NCBI RefSeq assembly: GCF_004365655.1
Contig: NZ_SOEO01000002.1
Location: 310,001 to 374,000 of the forward strand
DNA from: Epilithonimonas xixisoli
Lineage (GTDB): Bacteria > Bacteroidota > Bacteroidia > Flavobacteriales > Weeksellaceae
Length of the DNA stretch: 64,000 nt
Reading direction: 5' to 3'
The translations under genes were made by a program, and so were the position numbers. The notes under the pieces were generated by a model. The model saw nothing but the letters and a program-made list of their open reading frames with translations, did no database searches and had not been told where the DNA came from. Of this stretch, positions 49,994 to 59,068 are shown in pieces (position 1 is the stretch's first letter; each line of letters starts with the position of its first letter).

Positions 49994-52141
49994 TTATTGT
50001 TGAGCTGTTTTGTCCCAAACATCAATTCTGAAATCTTTGATGTCTGCATTATCCTGCAAACTCTTCATAAAGGCTCCTGTAAACTGCTGAGAGTTTTGCT
50101 GCGTGATAGATTCTGAAATCTGTTTCACATCGCCTGGCAACTTGTTGGTTTTCACAGATTTTTTCACCACAAGGTAAACACCTGTCATTCCCTCGATTGG
50201 CTGAGACAATTTGTTAGCTGCTGCTCCAAATGCCGCACCTGCAACTCTTGGCTCCATTGCACCGTTTACAGACGGATTGAAAAGATTAACATCTGCATTT
50301 CCTTTTGTAGTTCCAAATGCTTTCGCAGCTTGATCTAAGGAAGCATATTTACCTGCATTGATTTTTTCTAAGATTTTCTTAGCCAAAACTTTATTTTTCA
50401 CGATTGGCTCAATCTGATCTCTCACAGTTTCTGGATCTGCAAGACCTTCATCTTGTTTTCCTACAACATAAGCTACAATTCTATCGCCTGTTCCCTCCAC
50501 GGTGAAAATATCTGTATCACCAATTTCTCTCTTTTTATCAAATGCCCAAGCAATCACTTCTGCATCTTTGTCTGTTCCAATTCCTGGAAGATTTCCTTGG
50601 AATCTGCCTACAGTTTTAGGATTGTCAAATCTGTATTTATTCTTCTCAGCTAAGTTTTTGAACTGATTGAAACTTTTCCCTTGAGTCTGCTGAATGAATC
50701 TTGTTGCTTGAGTTAGAACTTGATTTTCAGTTTTGTCAGAAGCTTTGATGTTTTTTGCTAAGTGAGCAATTTTATACTTTATACTTTCTGGTCTTTCATC
50801 AACTTTGATGATGTGATAACCAAAATTGGTCTCAGCCAATCCAATATCGCCTTTTTTGTGAGCTGCTAGGAAACTTAAATATCCTGGAGCAAAAGAAGAT
50901 TGAGGCGTAGTCCAACCCACACTTCCGTTTCTTTCTACAGCATTTGGCTCATCAGATTGTTTAAGATTTTCATTGAATTTTGCTGGATTAGATTTTACTT
51001 CAGCTAAAATTTTATCTGCTAAAGCTTTTGCTTCCTCTTTAGATCTTGTAGCCTGTGATCTTTCAGCGCCTTTATAAGCAATCAAAATATGGCTTGAACT
51101 CACAGAATCTGAAGGCTTCATTTGTCTGTCCAATAATTTTGAAACTACGTAAAGCGTTTGCTCTTTATATGGTCCAAAAGTCTGTCCGATAGTTGCTGTT
51201 GCAATTTTATCTTTCAATCCAGCTGGGATTTGATTTGGACTTACATACTGAGGAATGAAAGGAACATCAGAATTAAGCTCTACAAACATAGAGTCATTCG
51301 TCGTGTTTTGGAAATTTTCTGCGCCATTGGAAGCATCAGTTCCTTTAAGGTATAATTTGTTGATTTCTGCTAATGTTGCTGCATCATCCTGAGCACTTGG
51401 TGCAGCCGGGAAATATGCATAAGCAATGTTTCTGCTCGCTGTAGCTTTGAATCTTGTTGGATGTTTTTTGATGTAATCTGCAAGATCTTGAGTCGTAACT
51501 TTGACGTCATTCTTTTTTGAGAATTCCAAGTAATCAACTTTTACGAAATCGATGTTTGCCATCTCATCACGGAATTTAATCATCAATTCAGCTTCTTTTT
51601 TGCTGGTTGTGATTCCTGATGTTATGTTTCCAAAAAGCATTCTCGCCATCATTCTGTACTCGATCGCTTTTTTATTTTTCAACCAGAACGCATAATCTTC
51701 CGGTCTTTCAGCTTGTGATTTTTCTATTTGAGATTTAAGTTCATTCAGTTTGAAATTTCCTTTCTCATCATAGAATTGCTGATTCTGAGCAAACATAGGA
51801 TCATACTGCAATTGGCTCCAGAAGATGTCATCTGTAATTGTAAGACCAGATTTTTCAAATTGTTGTTTGATTAACTTTGACTGTACCAAAATCTGCCAAG
51901 CCTGCTCCTCCAAACCTTTTATAGGCTGTCCTTGCTGCTGAGCCTGCTGTTGCATAATCATCAACTGATCATTGTACTCGTCTCTCGTGATATCCTCGCC
52001 ATTCACTTTTCCAAAAACATTTGGGTTTTTCTCAAATATTTTATCAAAAGTATCTGCGTTAAAAAGAAATGCAAACAATCCCAAAGCTATTACACCTAAG
52101 AGAAGCCATGATCTTTTTCTAATTTCGCCTAAAATTGCCAT
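49994..52141 (-). CDS. PpiD/SurA-like periplasmic peptidyl-prolyl isomerase
   Basis: A 715-residue protein with one N-terminal membrane anchor (SWLLLGVIALGLFAFLF), a SurA N-like helical region (NGEDITRDEYNDQLMIM), and a parvulin domain around SSHILIAYKGAE to FGYHIIKVDERP. It is expected to help fold outer membrane proteins near the inner membrane. The length and order match PpiD-like proteins of Bacteroidetes. Confidence 0.88.
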   Translation of the reverse strand: MAILGEIRKRSWLLLGVIALGLFAFLFNADTFDKIFEKNPNVFGKVNGEDITRDEYNDQLMIMQQQAQQQGQPIKGLEEQAWQILVQSKLIKQQFEKSGLTITDDIFWSQLQYDPMFAQNQQFYDEKGNFKLNELKSQIEKSQAERPEDYAFWLKNKKAIEYRMMARMLFGNITSGITTSKKEAELMIKFRDEMANIDFVKVDYLEFSKKNDVKVTTQDLADYIKKHPTRFKATASRNIAYAYFPAAPSAQDDAATLAEINKLYLKGTDASNGAENFQNTTNDSMFVELNSDVPFIPQYVSPNQIPAGLKDKIATATIGQTFGPYKEQTLYVVSKLLDRQMKPSDSVSSSHILIAYKGAERSQATRSKEEAKALADKILAEVKSNPAKFNENLKQSDEPNAVERNGSVGWTTPQSSFAPGYLSFLAAHKKGDIGLAETNFGYHIIKVDERPESIKYKIAHLAKNIKASDKTENQVLTQATRFIQQTQGKSFNQFKNLAEKNKYRFDNPKTVGRFQGNLPGIGTDKDAEVIAWAFDKKREIGDTDIFTVEGTGDRIVAYVVGKQDEGLADPETVRDQIEPIVKNKVLAKKILEKINAGKYASLDQAAKAFGTTKGNADVNLFNPSVNGAMEPRVAGAAFGAAANKLSQPIEGMTGVYLVVKKSVKTNKLPGDVKQISESITQQNSQQFTGAFMKSLQDNADIKDFRIDVWDKTAQQ

Positions 52142-52235
52142 TTTATAGTATGTATTTATAATAGTGTGCGAAAATACATAATTTTGAGAGAATAGGAAAA
52201 TAATTTACAGACAATTGCAAATGTGACAGATAAAA

Positions 52236-52263
52236 TAAAAAAAACCTCTAAAAAATAGAGGTT
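52236..52263 (-). terminator. Terminator of the sigma operon
   Basis: The stem aacctcta / tagaggtt (52243-52250, 52256-52263) follows the last gene of the sigma operon, with a T run on the - strand. Confidence 0.82.
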
Positions 52264-52269
52264 CTTGAG

Positions 52270-52869
52270 TTATTTGTCATTTTTTTTATCGAGCATTTTT
52301 TCGCGCATTTTCCCTTCTGTTTGGAATAGCGTGAGCACTTGTTGTGGCGATAGGATTTTCAGAAACTTTTCTGCGTAAGCTCTTCTGTTATTAAGAAGTT
52401 GCTGTCCCACATCAAAACTTTGATTCAGGCGTTTTGTAGCTTCTTCGTCAGAAAGGTTTTCCAGATTTTTGTCTATGTAAAATTTTTCTTTAATCTGTTT
52501 TTGATTGTTCTGATATTCCGCGTACAACGTTTTGAACTCATCTTGTCTGTCTTTTGGAATATCGAGATCATCTATCGCAATTTCCTGCTTCATCTTTTGC
52601 AAGAAAACAGTTCTGTCACTGACCGACATATTGTTTACAGCTTGCTTTTTCTCCTTCATATTCATAGATTTCCATTCAGAGGTTCTGGGAATATGAGTTT
52701 GTCTTTGCATCGTTCCAGCCGGTGCCAAGCCACTTGCCGAGCCTGATCTGAAAGAAGGATTTGAATTCGCATTTCTTCCCGCTGTATTACCCGAGCCTCT
52801 TTGCTGAGCCTCGACTGTGACAGCTGAAGATAGACCCGTAATCAAAACTATGAATAGTAATTTTTTCAT
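52270..52869 (-). CDS. Periplasmic Spy/CpxP-like (LTxxQ) protein
   Basis: A 199-residue exported protein with signal MKKLLFIVLITGLSSAVTVEAQ. After a Gly/Ser-rich linker comes a Lys/Glu-rich helical domain ending ILSPQQVLTLFQTEGKMREKM, which recalls the LTxxQ motif of Spy/CpxP chaperones. It is last in an operon with an ECF sigma factor and its membrane partner, so an envelope-stress role is plausible. Confidence 0.68.
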   Translation of the reverse strand: MKKLLFIVLITGLSSAVTVEAQQRGSGNTAGRNANSNPSFRSGSASGLAPAGTMQRQTHIPRTSEWKSMNMKEKKQAVNNMSVSDRTVFLQKMKQEIAIDDLDIPKDRQDEFKTLYAEYQNNQKQIKEKFYIDKNLENLSDEEATKRLNQSFDVGQQLLNNRRAYAEKFLKILSPQQVLTLFQTEGKMREKMLDKKNDK

Positions 52870-52883
52870 CTCTCTGATTTTAA

Positions 52884-53450
52884 TTAATTATAAAGATCAA
52901 GATATACGTCTTGCTCACTATTTTTGTCCAAATCTTTTAATTGATCTGGTGTGAACGCTGCTAAAACTTTTTCCACATCTAAGCTGGATTTGCTTTTAGA
53001 TTCCACAGCGTAAGTTTGAGTATCTGCCATATTTCTATCAGCAGAAACTTTATTTTTAGAAGAAGCAACTGCTAAAGTTGACACTTTTGGTTTCAAAACT
53101 TCATTTTGTGTTTCCTCAACCGTATTATTTTCAGCCATTAGATTTGGTACATTTTCTTGGATTGGCTGATCTACTTTGTACACGCTGTCCACAATGACAG
53201 ATTGTTTTGCCATAGAAACTTCCGGATCATTATTAAATCCTAAAAACGCCGTAATTCCTGCAATCAAAACAACTGCTGCGGCAGCCATCCATTTGAAATT
53301 CAAAGAGAAAACTTTAGCTTCTTTTTTCACAACCACTGGATTTTTTTCAATCGTTTGTGAAATGACATTCGCCTGCATCTGTTTGAAAAAATCCTCGGAA
53401 GGTTCCGGATACGGCGTTTTTCTGTTTAGTTTTTCTATATCGATTTGCAT
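52884..53450 (-). CDS. Membrane anti-sigma-like protein
   Basis: A 188-residue protein with a cytoplasmic N-terminal segment (about 50 residues), one membrane segment (about 54-71) and a periplasmic Thr/Ser/Asn-rich tail. It lies directly downstream of an ECF sigma factor gene, which is the usual position of the anti-sigma factor. No anti-sigma domain is sharply recognisable. Confidence 0.65.
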   Translation of the reverse strand: MQIDIEKLNRKTPYPEPSEDFFKQMQANVISQTIEKNPVVVKKEAKVFSLNFKWMAAAAVVLIAGITAFLGFNNDPEVSMAKQSVIVDSVYKVDQPIQENVPNLMAENNTVEETQNEVLKPKVSTLAVASSKNKVSADRNMADTQTYAVESKSKSSLDVEKVLAAFTPDQLKDLDKNSEQDVYLDLYN

Positions 53451-53463
53451 AACTTTTATTTTT

Positions 53464-54021
53464 TTAAAACTCTTGCGAGTAATTGTCCTTAATATAATTT
53501 TCTACTTTGTCTTTGGCGTAGTGATAATTTGTTTTCAAAGTTCCTACAGACATATCCAAAATCTTCGAAATTTCCTCGTAAGGCAAATCATCATAATACC
53601 TCATATTGAACACCAATTTCTGCTTCTCTGGCAATGTCTGAATTGCCTTTTGCAAAAAAACCTGAATCTCTTCCGCATCTTGTCCCGCATTGTCCGCCAC
53701 CAGATTTTGCATATGATATTCTGCATCTTCATCGGTCTTTTTCATCCGGTTCATTTTATTTAGCGCTTGCAACGCTTCATTGGTCGCAATTCTATACAAC
53801 CAAGTGTACAATTTGCTATCGCTTTTGAACTGATGAATATTCTGATACGCCTTGATAAATGTATCCTGCAAAACATCCTGAGCGCCATCGTGGTCGACAA
53901 TCAACCTACGGATATGCCAATAGAGACGACTCTGATAAGCATCCATCATCGCACGCAAACCTTTCTCTACCGTTTGTGGTGCAGTCAGCAGGTTTACAAT
54001 TTCCTCATCTTTGAGCTTCAT
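53464..54021 (-). CDS. ECF-type RNA polymerase sigma factor
   Basis: A 185-residue sigma-70 family protein with only regions 2 and 4. Region 2 shows DHDGAQDVLQDTFIKAYQNIHQF and TWLYRIATNEALQALN; region 4 shows LPEKQKLVFNMRYYDDLPYEEISKILDMSVGTLKTNYHYAK. It directs RNA polymerase to a set of stress or envelope genes when released from its partner. It has a -7 box upstream. Confidence 0.92.
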   Translation of the reverse strand: MKLKDEEIVNLLTAPQTVEKGLRAMMDAYQSRLYWHIRRLIVDHDGAQDVLQDTFIKAYQNIHQFKSDSKLYTWLYRIATNEALQALNKMNRMKKTDEDAEYHMQNLVADNAGQDAEEIQVFLQKAIQTLPEKQKLVFNMRYYDDLPYEEISKILDMSVGTLKTNYHYAKDKVENYIKDNYSQEF

Positions 54022-54056
54022 TCAGATGTTTCGTAGTTTTGATTAAAAAATAAGAC

Positions 54057-54064
54057 CAAAGTTA
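54057..54064 (-). promoter_or_regulatory. Bacteroidetes -7 box of the ECF sigma operon
   Basis: On the - strand the bases read TAACTTTG, 35 bases before the sigma factor start. No clear -33 element is seen. Confidence 0.45.
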
Positions 54065-54149
54065 AATTATTTTTTCAATTTCTTTGGATAAAGCTAAATC
54101 TAAAATCGAGCCTCAAATATTATTAATCAAATCCAAATCATCAAATTCT

Positions 54150-54157
54150 TATCTTTG
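54150..54157 (+). promoter_or_regulatory. -7 box five bases before the DUF2520 gene
   Basis: TATCTTTG ends at 54157 and the ATG is at 54163, which suggests a leaderless transcript. No -33 TTG is visible. Confidence 0.55.
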
Positions 54158-54162
54158 TTCCT

Positions 54163-54912
54163 ATGAAGACAGTAATCATCGGCTCGGGAAATGTGGCCTA
54201 TCATTTGGCAAAAGCTTTCACTCAGAATAATATTAAAGTTCATCAAATCTATGGACGAAACGAAATTGAACTTTCGAAGATTTCAAGCGAGTTTAATATT
54301 CCTTATTCTAATGAAAACTTAGATGAAGCGGAACTTTACATCATCGCTGTTTCGGATTCTGCGGTTGAAAATATTTCTGAATTAATTAAAAATGGAAATG
54401 CGCTCGTTGCTCACACTTCTGGTTCTCTTCCAAAAGAAATCCTGAAAGGCAATTACAGAAAAGCGAGTTTTTATCCTTTGCAGACTTTTTCAAAAACCAA
54501 AAATCTAGATTATTCCAAAATCCCTTTTTTTATTGAAGCTGACAATCAAATTGATGAAAAATCTTTGTTTGAATTGGCGTCAATTATTTCTGATAACGTG
54601 GAAGTTTCAGATTATAAAAAAAGAAAATACATCCATCTGACCGCCGTTTTCGCCTGCAACTTTGTGAATCATCTCTTCGCAAGAGCTAAGGAAATTTCGG
54701 ATTCTCAGGATTTGGATTTCAATTATTTCCTTCCTTTGATTAATGAAACCGTTGAAAAAATCTATCACTTAGACCCAAAATCTGCGCAAACCGGACCAGC
54801 CGTGAGAGGCGACGAAAGAGTTTTGAAACTTCACGAAGAATTGATTAAAAATGAAGAACAACTCCATATTTATAAAACGCTGAATGAGTCGATTAAAAAA
54901 ATGTATCAATAA
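54163..54912 (+). CDS. DUF2520 Rossmann-like protein
   Basis: A 249-residue protein with an N-terminal nucleotide-binding fold (VIIGSGNVAYHLAKAF, a GxGxxA type) and a C-terminal all-alpha domain (RKYIHLTAVFACNFVNHLFARAKEIS) as in pyrroline-5-carboxylate reductase-like and DUF2520 proteins. TSGSLPKEIL marks the middle. Substrate unknown. Confidence 0.85.
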   Translation: MKTVIIGSGNVAYHLAKAFTQNNIKVHQIYGRNEIELSKISSEFNIPYSNENLDEAELYIIAVSDSAVENISELIKNGNALVAHTSGSLPKEILKGNYRKASFYPLQTFSKTKNLDYSKIPFFIEADNQIDEKSLFELASIISDNVEVSDYKKRKYIHLTAVFACNFVNHLFARAKEISDSQDLDFNYFLPLINETVEKIYHLDPKSAQTGPAVRGDERVLKLHEELIKNEEQLHIYKTLNESIKKMYQ

Positions 54913-54977
54913 TATTGTAACATTTTGCAAAATCCCGCACTAATTATTCAGAAACAAAAAATTTAAAAAAATCAAAT

Positions 54978-55880
54978 ATGAAATCTCTCAAAAAATTACT
55001 CATTCTTCCAGTTTTGATGTTTGGAACAATGGTTTTTGCTCAAACCGCCTCCAATCGATTCTTCTACGAATTGACATTCAAACCGAAAAAAGATTCTGCG
55101 AAAATTGAAAAAGTGATGACGACGCTTGACATCACAAAAGACAAATCACTTTACAGAGATTTCACTTGGGTTGCTCAGGATTCTATTATGAAAGTTCAGG
55201 TGGAAGCAATGCAAAAATCTGGTATTTTCAAAGATATGTCCAAATCTATGACAATGCCAAAATTTGCTTACAAAGTTGAAAAAGTCTATCCCGATATGAA
55301 AGTAATTTTGGAAGAAGGACTTCAAAACGGGATGACGCCGATGAAATTGGGTTATGTTGACAACACAAAATTCAATTGGAATATCACATCCGAAAAAGTA
55401 AAAATCGGAACTTATAATACTCAAAAAGCGACAACGGAATTTGGAGGAAGAAAATGGAATGCTTGGTTTACATCAGACTTACCTTTCCAAGATGGACCTT
55501 ATAAATTCAATGGTTTACCAGGCTTGATCGTTAAAATTGAAGATGACGGCGGGAATTATTCTTGGGAACTGAAAGGAAATAAGAAAGTTGACAATTTTGA
55601 AGAATTGTCTTACATCGAGAAAATCTCGCCTGGAGGAACTTCAAAGCGTGTGGAAGTTTCCAGAGACAAATTTGAAAGTACAATTGCAGACTTCAAAAAA
55701 GATCCTTTTGCTACAATCCGACCAATGTTGAAACCAGAAATGATGTCGCAAAAATTACCCGGAAGTGATGTAAGCATCGGAGAAATGGTGAAAAAACAGG
55801 AAAAAATGTTGAAGGATTTCTACGATGCGAATGACAATCCAATAGAATTGCCCGTTGTAAAAGAGAAGAAGAAAAAATAA
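54978..55880 (+). CDS. GLPGLI family exported protein
   Basis: A 300-residue protein with signal peptide ending MVFAQ. The family motif FNGLPGLIVKIEDDGGNY is present near residue 185. These proteins are frequent in Bacteroidetes and probably periplasmic or outer-membrane-facing; their function is unknown. A strong terminator follows. Confidence 0.9.
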   Translation: MKSLKKLLILPVLMFGTMVFAQTASNRFFYELTFKPKKDSAKIEKVMTTLDITKDKSLYRDFTWVAQDSIMKVQVEAMQKSGIFKDMSKSMTMPKFAYKVEKVYPDMKVILEEGLQNGMTPMKLGYVDNTKFNWNITSEKVKIGTYNTQKATTEFGGRKWNAWFTSDLPFQDGPYKFNGLPGLIVKIEDDGGNYSWELKGNKKVDNFEELSYIEKISPGGTSKRVEVSRDKFESTIADFKKDPFATIRPMLKPEMMSQKLPGSDVSIGEMVKKQEKMLKDFYDANDNPIELPVVKEKKKK

Positions 55881-55887
55881 AATCACA

Positions 55888-55915
55888 AACCGAGAAATTG
55901 CTTCTCGGTTTTTTT
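55888..55915 (+). terminator. Terminator after the GLPGLI gene
   Basis: The 9-bp stem aaccgagaa / ttctcggtt (55888-55896, 55902-55910) is followed by a T run. Confidence 0.88.
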
Positions 55916-55953
55916 ATGATTAATATCCTTATTTAGATTTATTTAAAACAAGC

Positions 55954-55961
55954 TATATTTG
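55954..55961 (+). promoter_or_regulatory. Bacteroidetes -7 box of the feo operon
   Basis: TATATTTG lies 20 bases before the feoA start. No Fur-box-like palindrome could be identified with confidence. Confidence 0.5.
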
Positions 55962-55981
55962 CAATTCTAAAAAGATGAATT

Positions 55982-56236
55982 TTGCAAAATAAACATCCCG
56001 ATAAATTGTGTTGCTTTCCTAAAAATCAATTGGGCAAAATCACAGGTTATGACAATGATGACCTGCAGATGCCTACCAAAATACTGGAAATGGGACTTCT
56101 TCCGGAAACCTCATTTCAGGTTCTTTATCAGGCGCCATTTGGTGGCCCGCTTTACATAGAATATGGCTCGGAGAAAACAAGAGTCGCATTGCGGGAACAG
56201 GAAGCTAAATTCATCAAAGTAGAAGTTTTGGGATAA
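55982..56236 (+). CDS. feoA: FeoA-type iron transport protein
   Basis: An 84-residue SH3-like FeoA protein. The central LQMPTKILEMGLLPETSFQVL and ending GSEKTRVALREQEAKFIKVEVLG match the family. FeoA assists the FeoB ferrous iron transporter. The start is TTG at 55982: the nearby ATG at 55975 is out of frame. Its stop overlaps the feoB start. Confidence 0.87.
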   Translation: MQNKHPDKLCCFPKNQLGKITGYDNDDLQMPTKILEMGLLPETSFQVLYQAPFGGPLYIEYGSEKTRVALREQEAKFIKVEVLG

Positions 56237-58272
56237 TGCAGGATCAGAAAAATCAAAAACAGATATTATTAGTTGGAAACCCGAATGTCGGAAAATCCAC
56301 GCTTTTCAATAGCCTTTGCAACAGAAAACAGAAAACAGGAAACTACGCTGGCGTTACCGTCGCAAGTCTTTCCGGAAATTATACTTATAAAAATGAAGAG
56401 GTAGAAATTACAGATTTACCTGGTTCATACAGCGTTTATCCAACGTCCGAAGATGAAGCTATTTTTTCCAGATATTTGATTCAGGAACAGGAAAATTACG
56501 TTGGCGTTTTGTACATCGCTGACGCGATTAATATGAAGCGAAGTTTGCTTTTGTTTCAGCAAATTCAGGATTTGGGAATTCCGATTTTGATGGTCGTGAA
56601 CCAGATTGATGAAGCTGAAAAACGTGGCATTAAAATCAATACAGATGAGCTTTCGAAAAAACTCAATGTTGATATTCTAAGAACGAACGCGAAGGAACAT
56701 TTGGGAATCGATGAAGTTCGTATAGCTATTTTTAATAATCAATTCAAAAAATCTTCGCAAAGCACTTTTGAAATTCCGATTGAACAAAAAGCTTTGGTTC
56801 AAAAGATTGCAGAAAATACGAAAGACCACAATCTTTATAAAATCTGGACACTTCTCGCGGCCGACACTTATCTCGGAAAGATTGAAAGAATCAACGAAAT
56901 CATCAGCCAAGAAGATGCGAAATGCAACGTTCCGAAAAGACTTCAAATCCAAGAAACAGTTCGACGTTATCAAAATATCGACAAAATAATTTCTGAAACG
57001 ACAGAAAAAGCTCCCGAGAAAAAACAATTGTTGACAGAGAAACTCGACCGGATTTTGGTTCATCCAATTTGGGGTTATTTGGTTTTCCTTTTTATTTTAT
57101 TAATTATATTCCAAAGTGTTTTCTTTTTGGCAGAATATCCGATGAATTGGATAGAAGGCGCTTTCAGTTGGCTTTCTGATTTCTCTGGAGAAAATCTTCC
57201 TGAAGGTCCAATCAATTCATTAATCTCAAACGGAATTGTCCCAGGAATTGGAGGCATCGTCATATTTGCACCACAGATTGGGATTTTGCTATATTTTCTT
57301 TATCTATTGGAAGATTCTGGCTATATGGCAAGAGTTATCTTTCTAATGGACAGATTCTTAAGACCTTTTGGACTCAATGGAAAAAGTATTGTCCCATTAG
57401 TCTCCGGAACGGCTTGTGCGATTCCGGCAATTATGTCCACGAGGAATATTGAAAACATCAAGGAAAGATTGATTACCATTCTCGTAACGCCTTTTATGAC
57501 GTGTTCTGCGAGATTACCAGTTTACAGTATTATCATTGGGTTGATTATTTCTGACGAGAATTTTTATGGCATCAAATACAGAGCTTTGGCACTTTTGGCA
57601 ATGTATCTTTTAGGTTTCGGAATGTCATTATTTTCTTCATTAATATTAAAATACGTTATCAAAACCAAAGTCAAAAGTTTCCTGGTAATGGATTTGCCGA
57701 CTTACAAAATGCCTTTGTTCGGCTATGATTTCAAATTGGTTTTAGGTAAAGTTTGGGAATTCATCACTGGTGCGGGAAAAGTGATTTTTGCGGTCAGCAT
57801 TATCTTATGGACTTTGAGTTATTTTGGACCTTCGGAACATAAAAATCAAACGATTGCTTCAGACGTCAAATTGGAACAATCTTATCTTGGGAAAATTGGT
57901 CGTTCTATGGAACCAGCGATTGCACCTTTGGGCTACGATTGGAAAATGGGAATCGGGATTTTAACAAGTTTTGCGGCACGAGAAGTTTTCGTAGGAACAT
58001 TATCCACGCTATATAGTTTGGACGAGGAAGCGCCAGAAGGTCGATTGATAGAGAAAATGAGATTGGACGTTCATCCAAATGGTGAAAAGGTCTTCAGCTT
58101 TGCAACAGGCGTTTCGATTTTACTTTTTTATGCGTTTGCGATGCAATGTATTTCCACAATTGCGGTAGTTTACAAAGAAACCAGAAGTTTGAAATGGACT
58201 TTGATGCAAACTGTGTCGATGACAGTTTTGGCTTATCTTTCAGCGTTAATTGTTTATCAAATTTTGAAATAG
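56236..58272 (+). CDS. feoB: Ferrous iron transporter FeoB
   Basis: A 678-residue protein. The N-terminal G domain has GNPNVGKST (residues 14-22), DLPG (60-63) and NQID. The membrane part has two Gate regions (PFGLNGKSIVPLVSGTACAIPA and later YDWKMGIGILTSFAAREVFVGTL) and eight or more segments. It imports Fe2+ across the inner membrane, coupled to feoA and followed by a small Cys-rich protein. Confidence 0.95.
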   Translation: MQDQKNQKQILLVGNPNVGKSTLFNSLCNRKQKTGNYAGVTVASLSGNYTYKNEEVEITDLPGSYSVYPTSEDEAIFSRYLIQEQENYVGVLYIADAINMKRSLLLFQQIQDLGIPILMVVNQIDEAEKRGIKINTDELSKKLNVDILRTNAKEHLGIDEVRIAIFNNQFKKSSQSTFEIPIEQKALVQKIAENTKDHNLYKIWTLLAADTYLGKIERINEIISQEDAKCNVPKRLQIQETVRRYQNIDKIISETTEKAPEKKQLLTEKLDRILVHPIWGYLVFLFILLIIFQSVFFLAEYPMNWIEGAFSWLSDFSGENLPEGPINSLISNGIVPGIGGIVIFAPQIGILLYFLYLLEDSGYMARVIFLMDRFLRPFGLNGKSIVPLVSGTACAIPAIMSTRNIENIKERLITILVTPFMTCSARLPVYSIIIGLIISDENFYGIKYRALALLAMYLLGFGMSLFSSLILKYVIKTKVKSFLVMDLPTYKMPLFGYDFKLVLGKVWEFITGAGKVIFAVSIILWTLSYFGPSEHKNQTIASDVKLEQSYLGKIGRSMEPAIAPLGYDWKMGIGILTSFAAREVFVGTLSTLYSLDEEAPEGRLIEKMRLDVHPNGEKVFSFATGVSILLFYAFAMQCISTIAVVYKETRSLKWTLMQTVSMTVLAYLSALIVYQILK

Positions 58273-58289
58273 ATTAATTTTCTGAACAA

Positions 58290-58320
58290 GCTTTATCAAG
58301 GTTTCGAAACTTGACAAGGC
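58290..58320. repeat. Near-perfect 31-base palindrome (TTTCGAAA core)
   Basis: The sequence reads gctttatcaaggtttcgaaa and its complement with few mismatches, centred on gtttcgaaac. It lies between feoB and the small Cys-rich protein gene. It could be a repeat unit, a hairpin that tunes expression, or an operator. Confidence 0.65.
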
Positions 58321-58340
58321 TGAAAAAACATCATTTAAAA

Positions 58341-58484
58341 ATGGAAACATCACTCATCTTTCAGTACGCAATCATCGGGATATTGGTTTTGACAGTGATT
58401 TACTTCAGCGTTAAAAAGTTCATCAAAACTTTCACCAAGAAGAAAAACGGGAAAGGTTGTGATTCGGATTGTGGGTGTTCTTAA
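58341..58484 (+). CDS. FeoB-associated Cys-rich membrane protein
   Basis: A 47-residue protein with one membrane segment (FQYAIIGILVLTVIYFSV), a basic stretch (KKFIKTFTKKK) and a C-terminal CDSDCGCS. This is the layout of the FeoB-associated Cys-rich proteins found beside feoB. The Cys may handle iron at the membrane. Confidence 0.8.
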   Translation: METSLIFQYAIIGILVLTVIYFSVKKFIKTFTKKKNGKGCDSDCGCS

Positions 58485-58487
58485 GAT

Positions 58488-58778
58488 TTAAATTGGCAAA
58501 TCTTTTTTGTTTGCCCAAAAAGAGACGATTTCGATTGTTGTTTTCTGAATTCTGTAATGAATAGAAAAATTTTCCAAGACCAAAACTCGTCTTACATCTT
58601 CTTTTGCCCCGATAATTTTAGCTCCAATAAAAGGATTCTCTGCTAACAGTTTTTCTTTTCGCTCTACTTCATCAATGATTTTCAGAGAGTAAGAATTGGA
58701 TTTGTTATGATTAATCCAATATTCCAAAGTTTCAAAATATAATTTTTCCGCTTCCGGAGTCCATTTTATTTCGAACAT
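58488..58778 (-). CDS. RelE/ParE family toxin
   Basis: A 96-residue ParE-type toxin. YWINHNKSNSYSLKIIDEVER and RRVLVLENFSIHYRI mark the fold. It overlaps its antitoxin gene by 13 bases. The toxin is closely related to the one at 61780 on the other strand (identical YWINHNKS, RRVLVL, NFS), though their antitoxins are not similar. Confidence 0.85.
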   Translation of the reverse strand: MFEIKWTPEAEKLYFETLEYWINHNKSNSYSLKIIDEVERKEKLLAENPFIGAKIIGAKEDVRRVLVLENFSIHYRIQKTTIEIVSFWANKKDLPI

Positions 58779-58990
58779 AATGCTCTGGCTTTTGCGTGAA
58801 CATCAGAACTGCTAATTAATTTCTTTTCATTTGCTTCATCAATTCCTTTATTAATAGAATTCAATTCTGCCACAGAAACATTTACAATTTCTTCAGACAC
58901 TTTCTCAAAAGAAAATTTCATTCTCTTCAAAAGTTTTTCTAAAAATTTTGATTCTTCTGGAGTTGTAGGATGAACGACGATTGTATCCAT
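58766..58990 (-). CDS. Antitoxin of ParE-type module
   Basis: A 74-residue protein (MDTIVVHPTTPEESKFLEKLL ... ALCSK) upstream of, and overlapping, the ParE-type toxin gene. The C-terminal half is probably helical and toxin-binding. A -7 box (59003) lies 12 bases upstream. Confidence 0.75.
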   Translation of the reverse strand: MDTIVVHPTTPEESKFLEKLLKRMKFSFEKVSEEIVNVSVAELNSINKGIDEANEKKLISSSDVHAKARALCSK

Positions 58991-59002
58991 AAATGCTTTT
59001 TA

Positions 59003-59010
59003 CAAAGTTA
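59003..59010 (-). promoter_or_regulatory. Bacteroidetes -7 box of the - strand toxin-antitoxin module
   Basis: On the - strand the bases read TAACTTTG just before the antitoxin start. No -33 TTG is visible. Confidence 0.45.
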
Positions 59011-59068
59011 TAAATAATTATTAGATACGAAAAAGTTCTTAATTTTAGCCTTAGAAAATCAATCCTGA

